Shown here: positions 6,357 to 14,300 of the stretch, one piece after another | How positions within the stretch are numbered: the first letter of the stretch is position 1 | How the letters are laid out: every line of letters begins with the position of its first letter | NCBI GenBank assembly: GCA_904501795.1 | Contig: CAJGCK010000015.1 | Coordinates: 1-21,868, forward strand | Direction: 5' to 3' | DNA: 21,868 bases | Source of the DNA: an uncultured Clostridia bacterium | GTDB lineage: Bacteria; Bacillota; Clostridia; Christensenellales; Borkfalkiaceae | Notes under the pieces: generated by a model | Seen by the model: the letters and a program-made list of their open reading frames with translations, nothing else | What the model was told of the DNA's origin: nothing | The model's database searches: none | Program-made: the position numbers and the translations under genes

Positions 6357-7043
6357 ATGAAAGAATTATTTAATAAATACGGGTTAGAAATAACCGAAAA
6401 GCAACTTTATCAATTTAAAAAGTATTACGAGTTACTAGTTGAATATAATCAAAAATTTAACATAACAGCGATAACAGAAAAAGAGCAAGTTTATATAAAG
6501 CATTTTATCGATTGTTTATTGGGGATAGATTTTATAGAAAGTGGTTCGGTAAAATTAATAGACGTTGGCTCGGGTGGTGGATTTCCCGCGATACCTATCA
6601 AGATTATGCGAGAAGATATTGAATTAACTATGCTTGAAGCAACGGGGAAAAAATGTGAATTTTTGCGTGTCGTTTGTGAAGAGTTAAAGTTAAATAACGT
6701 TACGGTTGTAAACGATAGGGCAGAGATAAAAGCGAAAGATGAAAATTTTAGAGAAAAATTTGATTATTGTACCGCACGCGCTGTTGCAAGACTTAATACT
6801 CTTTGTGAATATTGCACGCCTTTCATAAAAAAAGGTGGAAAATTTTTAGCTTTTAAAGGTGACGTTAACGAAGAATTAGAAGAGAGTAAGAACGCTTTTT
6901 CAGTACTAAATTTAAAATTAGAAGACAAAAAAGAATTTTTATTAGAAGATGCGAAAAGGTGTGTGCTTAAGATATTAAAAACCGATTTTACAAATAAAAA
7001 ATATCCTAGGGGAAATGGAAAGGAGCGTAAAAACCCGCTATGA
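6357..7043 (+). CDS. rsmG: 16S rRNA (guanine-N7)-methyltransferase RsmG
   Basis: Uses S-adenosylmethionine to methylate N7 of G527 (E. coli numbering) in 16S rRNA; loss of the family enzyme gives low-level streptomycin resistance. The 228 residues include NQKFNITAITEKEQVYIKHFIDCL (about 31-54), the SAM-binding loop LIDVGSGGGFPAIP (67-80), the acidic strand MLEATGKKCEFL (92-103) and the CTARAVARLNTLCEY segment (about 140-155). The C terminus has KKYPRGNGKERKNPL, the normal RsmG ending. An AAGG lies 10-13 bases upstream. rsmG is commonly origin-linked. It overlaps the next gene by 4 bases (ATGA). Confidence 0.95.
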   Translation: MKELFNKYGLEITEKQLYQFKKYYELLVEYNQKFNITAITEKEQVYIKHFIDCLLGIDFIESGSVKLIDVGSGGGFPAIPIKIMREDIELTMLEATGKKCEFLRVVCEELKLNNVTVVNDRAEIKAKDENFREKFDYCTARAVARLNTLCEYCTPFIKKGGKFLAFKGDVNEELEESKNAFSVLNLKLEDKKEFLLEDAKRCVLKILKTDFTNKKYPRGNGKERKNPL

Positions 7044-7510
7044 GTATGGTTATGATTAATCCCCTAAAAACATGCGCCGTAACGGGACATAGAACTCTTT
7101 ATAAAGATTTTGATAGAGATAAGTTGAAAAACGTTTTTCTAAAACTTATTGAACAAAAAATAAACACCTTTTTGGTGGGTATGGCAATAGGTTTTGATAC
7201 TGAATGTTTTAAGGTTTTAGAAGAGATAAGAAAAGAAAAAGAGATATATATAATAGGGTGTATTCCTTGTAAAAATCAAGATTATAAATTTAATTTAAGT
7301 CAAAAAAAAGAATATGAAAGACTAAAAAAAGAAGCAGATGACTTAATACTTGTAAGTGAAAATTATTCTACGTATTGCATGCAAAAACGTAACAGATTTA
7401 TGGTAGATAACTGCTTTGTTTTAGTTAGTTATCTAAGGAAAAACACCGGTGGAACGTTTTATACTGTAAAATACGCCGAAAAAGTAGGAATTCCTATTAT
7501 AAATATATAG
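7040..7510 (+). CDS. YpsA-like (DUF1273) SLOG-family protein
   Basis: A 156-aa protein with the Rossmann-like SLOG fold. Visible family marks are AVTGHR (13-18) in the first strand-loop, FLVGMAIGFD (about 44-53) in place of the usual G-G-A-x-G-x-D loop, IGCIPCKNQ (about 74-82), and KRNRFMVDNCFVLV (about 115-128). SLOG proteins are thought to bind nucleotides or nucleotide-derived ligands; B. subtilis YpsA is linked to cell division and oxidative stress. The substrate is unknown. The ATG overlaps the rsmG stop, so expression is coupled to rsmG. In-frame ATGs at 7046 and 7052 are alternatives. It is slightly shorter than B. subtilis YpsA. Confidence 0.8.
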   Translation: MSMVMINPLKTCAVTGHRTLYKDFDRDKLKNVFLKLIEQKINTFLVGMAIGFDTECFKVLEEIRKEKEIYIIGCIPCKNQDYKFNLSQKKEYERLKKEADDLILVSENYSTYCMQKRNRFMVDNCFVLVSYLRKNTGGTFYTVKYAEKVGIPIINI

Positions 7511-7537
7511 TTTTAAATATTAAAAAGGAGAAAAATT

Positions 7538-8047
7538 ATGGTTAAGGTTAAAATTACTCTAAACAACGGTAAAGAAATTAACGTTGATATTTTTGATGAA
7601 AAGTTGCCGTTGACTGCAAACAATTTTTTAAAGTACGTTGACGAAGGGTTTTATAATGGAACTATTTTTCACAGAGTAATTCCTTCGTTTATGATTCAAG
7701 GCGGTGGATTTACCGACGATGAACCGGGTATAAAACCGAAAGAAGCAACCGCGCCTGCAATTAAGGGCGAGTTTGATTCTAACGGCGTTAAAAACGATAT
7801 TAAGCACGAAAAAGGCACTATTTCTATGGCAAGAACTTTTATGCCAAACTCGGCAACGAGCCAGTTTTTTATTTGCGTTGCAGACTGTGAATATTTAGAT
7901 GGACAATACGCGTCTTTCGGTAAGGTTAGTGATGAAGAAAGCCTAAAAGTTATAACCGAAATATCCGAAGTTAAAACGCATAGTTGGAGAGGATACGACG
8001 ATATTCCATCCGACCCCGTAGTGATTAAAACTATAAAAAGAATATAA
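7538..8047 (+). CDS. ppiB: Cyclophilin-type peptidyl-prolyl cis-trans isomerase
   Basis: Catalyses proline cis-trans isomerisation during protein folding. At 169 aa with no signal peptide it is a cytoplasmic single-domain cyclophilin. Catalytic and substrate residues are present: FHRVIPSFMIQGGGF (44-58, with the active Arg46, and the F/Q pair), MARTFMPNSATSQFFI (97-112) and the YASFGKV strand (124-130). The conserved Trp/His in the last loop is covered by THSWRGYDD. AAAGGAG lies eight bases before the ATG. It is followed by terminator 8061-8097, which it shares with the convergent transporter operon. Confidence 0.93.
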   Translation: MVKVKITLNNGKEINVDIFDEKLPLTANNFLKYVDEGFYNGTIFHRVIPSFMIQGGGFTDDEPGIKPKEATAPAIKGEFDSNGVKNDIKHEKGTISMARTFMPNSATSQFFICVADCEYLDGQYASFGKVSDEESLKVITEISEVKTHSWRGYDDIPSDPVVIKTIKRI

Positions 8048-8060
8048 GTTAAACAAACGA

Positions 8061-8097
8061 AAAAAGGAAGTTGTAGTTATTCTACAACTTCCTTTTT
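8061..8097. terminator. Bidirectional intrinsic terminator
   Basis: AAAAAGGAAGTTGTAG (8061-8076) pairs perfectly with 8082-8097 around a 5-base loop. It serves the cyclophilin gene (+) and the amino-acid transporter operon (-). Confidence 0.9.
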
Positions 8098-8104
8098 ATT
8101 AACC

Positions 8105-8953
8105 TTATTTATCGTCTATATTTGATAGAAACGCTTTAAGTTTTTCGCTTTTGGGGTGAGAGAAAATTTGTTCGGGAGAGCCCGATTCTTCAATACGCCC
8201 GTCGGCCATAAAAATAATTTTATCTGAAACGGTTTTTGCAAAACCCATTTCGTGAGTAACTATTATCATAGTTCTACCTTCGTCGCTTAAAGATTTAATA
8301 ACCTTTAAAACTTCGCTAGTAAGTTCTGGGTCAAGCGCAGAAGTCGGCTCATCAAAACACAAAATTTTTGGTTTTAACGCCAAAGCCCTTGCAATAGCCA
8401 CCCTTTGACATTGTCCGCCTGAAAGCTCGCAAGGATAAGAATTTTCTTTATCTAAAAGCCCCGTTTTTTCAAGCAATTTTACAACTTCTTTTTCAATTCT
8501 TTCCTTTTCGTCTTGTTTATACTTTTTTATAATTTCACGTCTCGCTTTTAACCCCAAAGACTTGTCCGCTTTAAGTTCGGCTTTAAGCGTTTTAACGTTC
8601 TTTTTTAACAAAAGAGTGGGTGCAAGAGTTATATTTTGTTTTACGTTATATTGCGGAAATAGGTTAAACGACTGAAAAACCAAGCCGAAGTTAAGGCGTT
8701 TTTCTCTTAACTGACTTTCGCTAAATTTTTTACTTATGGAAGTGTCAACTAACGTTTCTCCATCTAAAACCATAACGCCCGAATCAATATCGGCTAAAAA
8801 GTTTATACAACGCAAAAGAGTAGTTTTACCACTGCCAGAATGACCTATAATCGATAAAATTTGCCCCTTTTCTAGTTCAAAATTTATATCGCATAAAACC
8901 TTAAATCCGTCGTTAAACGTTTTATTAAAATCTTTTATTTGTAAATACGCCAT
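8105..8953 (-). CDS. Polar amino-acid ABC transporter, ATP-binding subunit
   Basis: The 282-aa GlnQ/ArtP-type ATPase drives uptake through the permease encoded just upstream. Motifs in order: Walker A GHSGSGKTT (37-45), Q-loop Gln94 in VFQSFNLFP, signature LSGGQ (177-181) followed by CQRVAIARALA, Walker B ILCFDEPTSALDP (197-209), and the switch His in IIVTHEMGFA. The family is usually about 240 aa. The extra length is a Lys/Glu-rich stretch of roughly 36 residues (about 117-152) between the Q-loop and the helix before the signature, on the face that normally contacts the permease. It lies 6 bases after the permease gene. Confidence 0.92.
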   Translation of the reverse strand: MAYLQIKDFNKTFNDGFKVLCDINFELEKGQILSIIGHSGSGKTTLLRCINFLADIDSGVMVLDGETLVDTSISKKFSESQLREKRLNFGLVFQSFNLFPQYNVKQNITLAPTLLLKKNVKTLKAELKADKSLGLKARREIIKKYKQDEKERIEKEVVKLLEKTGLLDKENSYPCELSGGQCQRVAIARALALKPKILCFDEPTSALDPELTSEVLKVIKSLSDEGRTMIIVTHEMGFAKTVSDKIIFMADGRIEESGSPEQIFSHPKSEKLKAFLSNIDDK

Positions 8954-8959
8954 TTTAAC

Positions 8960-9646
8960 CTACTCCTTATAAAAACTTAACTTTTTTTCAAAGAAGCCAA
9001 AAAGCAACGTCAGTAAACCGTTAAAAAGCAAATAGAATATCGCCGCGTAAATTAACGGGGTTAACACAACGTAACTGTTTACCGCGTGGTTAGCCGCGTT
9101 TAGAAGGTCTATAACACCTAAAATTTGAGCTAATGCGGTGTCTTTAACCAAGGTTATAACTTCGTTGCTCGTGGGCGCTAAAACCTTTTTAACAACCTGA
9201 AGAAGAACAACCTTAAAGAAGATTTGGTTTTTGGTCATGCCAAGAACTTTGCCCGCTTCGTACTGTCCTTTGTTTACGCCTTCTATTCCGCCCCTAAAGA
9301 TTTCGGAAAAATAGCAAGCATAGTTAATAACGAAAGCTATTACAACGAAAACGAATAAAAGGTCGCCTATAGTCAAACCGAAAAAGGTGGCAACTTGTTT
9401 GTTTCCTATCCCAAAAATAAGCGTGGGAATAAAACTAACGAGTAATATTTGAAGCATCAACGGTGAGCCCCTTATGATCCACACGAAAGTTTTGGCAACG
9501 TATTTAATAGGTTTAATTTTACTCATAGAGCCAAACGCTATTAATAGCCCTAGCGGAAGAGACAACACAAGGGTTACGGCAAACAATAGCAACGTGTTAC
9601 CGAACCCTTGAAGAAGTTCTTCCATAATTAGAAGAAATTGATTCAT
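8960..9646 (-). CDS. Polar amino-acid ABC transporter, permease subunit
   Basis: A 228-aa inner-membrane subunit of the HisM/GlnP type. About five hydrophobic helices are visible: LLFAVTLVLSLPLGLLIAF, the IIRGSPLMLQILLVSFIP region, LLFVFVVIAFVINYACYF, and two near the C terminus. The coupling EAA loop reads EAGKVLGMTKNQIFFKVVLLQ, with the conserved Glu-Ala and Gly. The segment RGSPLMLQ is the family's typical motif. It sits 17 bases after the binding-protein gene. A single permease gene suggests a homodimer. Confidence 0.92.
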   Translation of the reverse strand: MNQFLLIMEELLQGFGNTLLLFAVTLVLSLPLGLLIAFGSMSKIKPIKYVAKTFVWIIRGSPLMLQILLVSFIPTLIFGIGNKQVATFFGLTIGDLLFVFVVIAFVINYACYFSEIFRGGIEGVNKGQYEAGKVLGMTKNQIFFKVVLLQVVKKVLAPTSNEVITLVKDTALAQILGVIDLLNAANHAVNSYVVLTPLIYAAIFYLLFNGLLTLLFGFFEKKLSFYKE

Positions 9647-9663
9647 TTATAAAATCCTTTTTA

Positions 9664-10533
9664 TTATTTTAATACAACTACGCTTTCGCCCGCAGAACCG
9701 CTTTCAACACCGATAACTGCTTGGTTAAGGTTGATAACTAACTCAGCGGGGGTGTCGTATTTTTCAACGTCAGCCTTTCTTATTACTGCAACTTGGTTGT
9801 TGAATAAGTAGGGAACTGAAATGCACATATTTTCAGCACGGTCGGGGGTAATGGTCATACCGTTCCAAACAAGGTCAATCGTGCCGTTTGAAAGCAATAC
9901 TTCTTTAGAATCCCAGTCGATTTCTTGGAAGTCGATTTCTATGTTAGTTCCGTCTTGTTGATTGATATAGTTAACTACTGCTCTAGCAAGTTCGATATCA
10001 AATCCGGTGAAAGAGCCTCCGTCCGTATAAGCGATAGGCGCAAACACGGTGTAACCTATAATTAACGTGCCCGAAGAAACAATTTCGTTCCAGCTGTTAT
10101 CAGTTGCGCTAGCATACGGGTCGGTGGTTTGGTCGGTGATTGCTTTTAATAAAGAAAGACCGAAATTTTCTGCTACTTGAGCGTAAGCACCGTCTTTAAT
10201 TGCAATAAGCGCTTGGTTAATTTTAGAAATTAATGCATTGTTCCCTTTTTTAGCCGCAATACCGTATTCTTCTTGTGCCAAAACTAAATCTTCAATAATC
10301 ATAATTTCGTCTTCATAAGCGCCTTGGGTGGTGTAATATCCAGCCATAACCGAGTCGATAATAGAAACGTCGATTTCATCTTTTTGTAAACTAGACAAGG
10401 TATCTAACTGTGCGTCTAATTTAACAAGTTCTTTACCGAACTTTAATTGAGTGGGTTTACTACATGCCGTTAAGCTAAAACATGCGCAAATCAATAGCGC
10501 GGTAGTTAGTAGTAAGGTAAAAAATCTTTTCAT
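9664..10533 (-). CDS. Amino-acid-binding lipoprotein with circularly permuted domain order
   Basis: The extracytoplasmic substrate-binding subunit of the transporter, 289 aa. The signal peptide ends in LTAC with lipid acceptor Cys24. After it, residues 28-125 match the second half of an SBP_bac_3 domain: KELVKLDAQLDTL, IDVSIIDSVMAGYY, then AQEEYGIAAKKGNNALISKINQAL and AENFGL. After a linker (about 126-150) comes the first half: GTLIIGYTVFAPIAY (155-169), FTGFDIELARAV, NGMTITPDR (224-232) and YLFNNQVAVIRK, ending at VIGVESGSAGESVVVLK. In ordinary family members VG-SGS-GE leads directly into the KELV-LD segment, so the order is swapped at the hinge. The usual ligand residues are both kept, but Asp60 now precedes Arg232. 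The length is normal, so this is a rearranged, probably functional protein rather than a fragment. The ligand is likely a polar amino acid. Confidence 0.88.
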   Translation of the reverse strand: MKRFFTLLLTTALLICACFSLTACSKPTQLKFGKELVKLDAQLDTLSSLQKDEIDVSIIDSVMAGYYTTQGAYEDEIMIIEDLVLAQEEYGIAAKKGNNALISKINQALIAIKDGAYAQVAENFGLSLLKAITDQTTDPYASATDNSWNEIVSSGTLIIGYTVFAPIAYTDGGSFTGFDIELARAVVNYINQQDGTNIEIDFQEIDWDSKEVLLSNGTIDLVWNGMTITPDRAENMCISVPYLFNNQVAVIRKADVEKYDTPAELVINLNQAVIGVESGSAGESVVVLK

Positions 10534-10570
10534 AAAAATACTCCTTAAACATGGTTTTACTTTATCACTT

Positions 10571-10585
10571 TACTTTACTAAAGTA
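10571..10585. promoter_or_regulatory. Palindromic operator 1 of the amino-acid transporter operon
   Basis: TACTTTACTAAAGTA has perfect 7-bp arms around a central base. It covers the predicted transcription start (about 10584) of the minus-strand operon. An identical 15-mer lies at 10603-10617. Confidence 0.6.
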
Positions 10586-10590
10586 TAAGT

Positions 10591-10619
10591 ATTATATCCT
10601 ATTACTTTACTAAAGTAAA
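10591..10619 (-). promoter_or_regulatory. Sigma-A promoter of the amino-acid transporter operon
   Basis: TTTACT (10619-10614) and TATAAT (10596-10591) are 17 bases apart on the minus strand. The -35 lies inside operator 2 and the start point inside operator 1. The leader to the ATG is about 50 bases and contains AAGGAG. Confidence 0.7.
10603..10617. promoter_or_regulatory. Palindromic operator 2 of the amino-acid transporter operon
   Basis: The same TACTTTACTAAAGTA as at 10571-10585, with arms extended to 8 bp (TTACTTTA/TAAAGTAA). The centres are 32 bp apart, about three helical turns, so two repressor dimers would sit on one face of the DNA. It overlaps the -35. Confidence 0.6.
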
Positions 10620-10671
10620 GCGTTTTAAGGTGTTTTTTAAAAATTTTCTAAAATTTTGGATATAAACAATA

Positions 10672-10685
10672 TATACGCGCGTATA
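10672..10685. promoter_or_regulatory. Perfect palindrome upstream of rubrerythrin
   Basis: TATACGCGCGTATA is a perfect 14-bp palindrome with a CGCGCG core in an otherwise AT-rich gap, 44 bases before the rubrerythrin start. It is a plausible regulator site for either divergent gene, but no promoter boxes could be fixed around it. Confidence 0.3.
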
Positions 10686-10728
10686 AAGGGCAAAAAAACG
10701 GGGGATAATAAGGGGAAAGGAGATAAAT

Positions 10729-11316
10729 ATGAAACTTATTGAAAGCGAAACTTATAAAAATTTAGCAACGGCGTTTGCCGGGGAATGTCAGGCTCGAGTT
10801 AGATACGAGTTTATGGAATACGGCGCAAGAAATTTAGGGTATAAACAGTTAGCGGAACTTATTGATAAAGTGGTTTATAACGAATTTAACCACGCGAGAA
10901 TGTTTTATACCAAACTACAAACGGCTTCTGAAAAGCCTATTGAAAACATAGATATTTGCGCGGGTTATCCTTTTAAGCAAAAGTGGGACTTAGAGCAAAA
11001 CCTTAAAATTGCGGTTGAAGACGAAAAGGAAGAGATTAAAATTTATTCGGAATTCGCGGTAGTTGCCGAGAAAGAAGGGTTTAAGGACATAGCAAATCTA
11101 TTTAAGATGGTGGCGCAAGTAGAAAATTGTCACGCTATGCGTTTTGAAGAGTTGTATAAACAGTTAAGCAAAAACACCATATACAAAAAGAGCAAAGCGG
11201 TTAAATGGAAATGTGCCGATTGTGGATACGAAAGCGCGCAAAAAGAAGCGTGGGAACAATGCCCGTTATGTTTAGCAAAAAAGGGCTCGGTTATGCTTAT
11301 TTTAGAAGAAGAATAA
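10729..11316 (+). CDS. Rubrerythrin
   Basis: A 195-aa cytoplasmic di-iron peroxidase that reduces hydrogen peroxide with electrons from rubredoxin in anaerobes. The four-helix domain carries the iron ligands: E19 in GECQAR, E52-x-x-H55 in NEFNHA, the DEKEEIKIY helix (98-106) and E132-x-x-H135 in VENCHA. The rubredoxin-like C-terminal domain has C162-x-x-C165 and C178-x-x-C181. The domain after the last Cys is short (ending LILEEE) and lacks the usual PK-x-x-F ending. GAAAGGAG precedes the ATG by 6 bases. Convergent with the pyruvate oxidoreductase gene. Confidence 0.92.
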   Translation: MKLIESETYKNLATAFAGECQARVRYEFMEYGARNLGYKQLAELIDKVVYNEFNHARMFYTKLQTASEKPIENIDICAGYPFKQKWDLEQNLKIAVEDEKEEIKIYSEFAVVAEKEGFKDIANLFKMVAQVENCHAMRFEELYKQLSKNTIYKKSKAVKWKCADCGYESAQKEAWEQCPLCLAKKGSVMLILEEE

Positions 11317-11318
11317 AA

Positions 11319-11348
11319 AAATACTCAGGCAAAATTGCCTGAGTATTT
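11319..11348. terminator. Bidirectional intrinsic terminator
   Basis: AAATACTCAGGC (11319-11330) pairs with GCCTGAGTATTT (11337-11348) around AAAATT, with A- and T-runs on both sides. Shared by the convergent rubrerythrin and pyruvate oxidoreductase genes. Confidence 0.88.
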
Positions 11349-11365
11349 TAATTATTTAACTTAAA

Positions 11366-14300
11366 TTAGTCGTTTTTTGCCAAGCGTTTATAGTTTTCAA
11401 GTCTTTCTTTACTATCCGCTTCCGTTTTGGTGAATAGTTGGTCGGCAAGTTCGGGACGCGCTTTTTTAAGTGAAGCGTATCTAGTTTCGCCAAGTAAGAA
11501 AGATTTGTAATCGCCAGTAGGCTCTTTGCTGTCTAGCGTGAACGGGTTTTTGCCTTGTTCAACGTTATCAGGATTATATCTGTAAAGTTGCCAGTAACCG
11601 CAATCAACAGCCTTTTTCTCTTCTTCTTGAGATTTTGTCATATTGATACCGTGGTTAATGCAAGGAGCGTAACAAATAACGATAGACGGTCCGTCGTACT
11701 TTTCTGCTTCGATAAGAGCGTTTAAGAATTGTTGTTTGTTTGCACCCATAGAACATTGTGCAACGTAAACGTAACCGTAACTCATCGCCATCATGCCAAG
11801 GTCTTTTTTCTTAACTCTCTTGCCTGCCGCTGCAAATTTTGCAATCGAGCCGGTAGGCGTTGCTTTACTTGCTTGACCACCCGTGTTAGAGTAAACTTCG
11901 GTGTCTAGAACAAGAACGTTAACGTTTTCACCCATTGCAAGAACGTGGTCTAATCCACCGTAACCGATATCGTAAGCCCAGCCGTCACCACCGAAAATCC
12001 AAACTGACGGTTTAACTAAACAGTCTAAGTTTTCACGAATATAGTCAAGTCCGCTAGCCTTTTCATTTTCAAGCGCTTTCTTAACCATTTCAGAAGCAAC
12101 TTTAGATTGTTCAGCGTCGTTTTTGCCGTTCAACCATGCGTCGAACGCTTGTTTAGTGGCGTCGTTAACGGCGTCTTTATTTGCAAGCATGTCTTCTTCT
12201 ATTTTGGTTCTTCTTGCAGAGAAAGCAAGATTCATGCCGTAACCAAATTCGGCGTTATCTTCGAACAAGCTGTTAGCCCAAGCAGGACCTCTGCCTTGTT
12301 TGTTTTTGGTGTAGGGGCAAGTAGGAGCAGAACCGCCGTAGATTGAAGAACAACCAGTTGCGTTAGCAACTACCATTCTATCGCCGAACATTTGAGTTAC
12401 AACTTTAACGTAAGGCGTTTCGCCACAACCTGCGCATGCGCCCGAGAACTCGAACAACGGTTTGTTGAATTGAGAGCCTTTAACGGTGTTAGCCTTACAG
12501 CCAGGGCATTGTGAAAGGTCTATTTCGGGAAGAGTTTCGCTAAATTCATAGTTAACTGTTTCAACTTGTTCGATAGAGCCAAAAGGAACCATATCGAGAG
12601 CGAGAGCAGATTTATCAACAACGGGTTTAGCGCCGTCTACTGCTAACTTATTAGCGTCTGCGATTGCTTTAACGTTTACGGGACATATATCCGCACAAAC
12701 TCCACAACCCATACAGTCTAGTGGAGAAACTTGAATTCTAAAATCGTATCCTTTATTGGCAACCATGCCTTTCGTTGAGAAAGATTCAGGTCTATTTTCG
12801 CCTTCTTTGATAACTGCGGGACGGATACAAGCGTGCGGACAAACGAACGCGCATTGATTACATTGAATACATTTTTCAGCGTTCCATTTGGGAACTAAAA
12901 CTGCAACGCCACGTTTTTCGTATTGAGTAGTTCCGGTGGGAACAGAGCCGTCTGCGTTAAATGCTGAAGCGGGTAGTTTATCACCTTCAAGTTTAAGAAT
13001 GGGGTTAACCGTGTTCTTGAAGTAATCACTTCCGCCAACTTTTGCCCAAGGCGCGCCTTCAGTAGTCGTTTTCCAACTTTCAGGAACGTCTATTTTAACA
13101 AGGTTTGACGCTGCCGAGTCGATAGCGTTATAGTTCATCTGAACGATAGCGTCGCCCTTTTTAGCAAACGATTTGTAAGCCATTTTTTTCATATACTCTA
13201 CTGCGTCGGCGTAGGGGATAATATTTGCAACCTTAAAGAACGCCGATTGAAGAATAGTGTTCGTTCTTCCGCGTAGTCCTAATTCAGCGGCAATCTTTAT
13301 CGCGTCGATAACGTATAGGTTAACGTTTTTGTTTGCTATGTCGTTTTTAACAGAAGCGGGTAAGAACTTTTCTAATTCGCTAACGGTTAGCGCCGAAGTG
13401 TTAACCAAGAACGTTCCGCCTTCTTTAATATCCGCTGTCATATTGTAACGGGTAATATATGAAGGATTAGAGCATTGAACGAAGTCAGCCGCATCAATTA
13501 AATAAGCCGATTGAATAGGCGTGTCGCCAAAGCGCAAGTGAGAAACGGTTATACCACCTGATTTTTTAGAGTCATAGAAGAAATATCCTTGAACGTATTT
13601 ATCAGTGTGGTCACCTATAATTTTTATAGAGTTTTTGTTAGCGCCAACGGTACCGTCCGAGCCTAAGCCCCAGAACTTACAAGAAATAGTCCCTTTGGGT
13701 GCAGCGTCGTATTTTTTGCTAAAGTCTAGCGAAGTGTTGGTTATGTCGTCGTAAATACCAACGGTGAAATGGTTTTTGGGTTGGTCTAATTCTAGGTTTT
13801 TGTAAACGGAATAAATCATTGACGGATTAAATTCTTTGCTACCTAAACCGTATCTTCCGCCTACTACCGTGATATCTTTCATACCTTTTTCAAGAAGTGC
13901 AGAACATACGTCGAGATATAAAGGTTCACCTAACGAGCCTGCTTCTTTAGTTCTATCCAGTACGGCAATTTTCTTAACCGTTTTCGGCAACGCGTCTACA
14001 AAATAGTCGATAGCGAACGGTCTATATAGTCTAACTTTCAAAAGGCCAACTTTTTCGCCTTCGGCGTTCATCTTGTTGATAGTTTCTTCAACGGCGTCGG
14101 CACCGCTACCCATCATAACGATAACGTTTTCAGCGTCTTTCGCACCAACGTAGTCGAACAAGTGGTAATTTCTACCCGTTAAGGCGTTTACTTTATCCAT
14201 CATTTCTTGAACGATAGTCGGAGTTGCAAGGTAGTACTTGTTAGCGGTTTCTCTATTTTGGAAGTAGATATCAGAGTTCTGCGCCGTACCTTTTTGAACG

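Noticed and set aside
9664..10533. Binding protein as a truncated pseudogene
   Set aside because: Both halves of the domain are present with no frameshift, normal total length, intact lipobox and ligand residues; the halves are only swapped.
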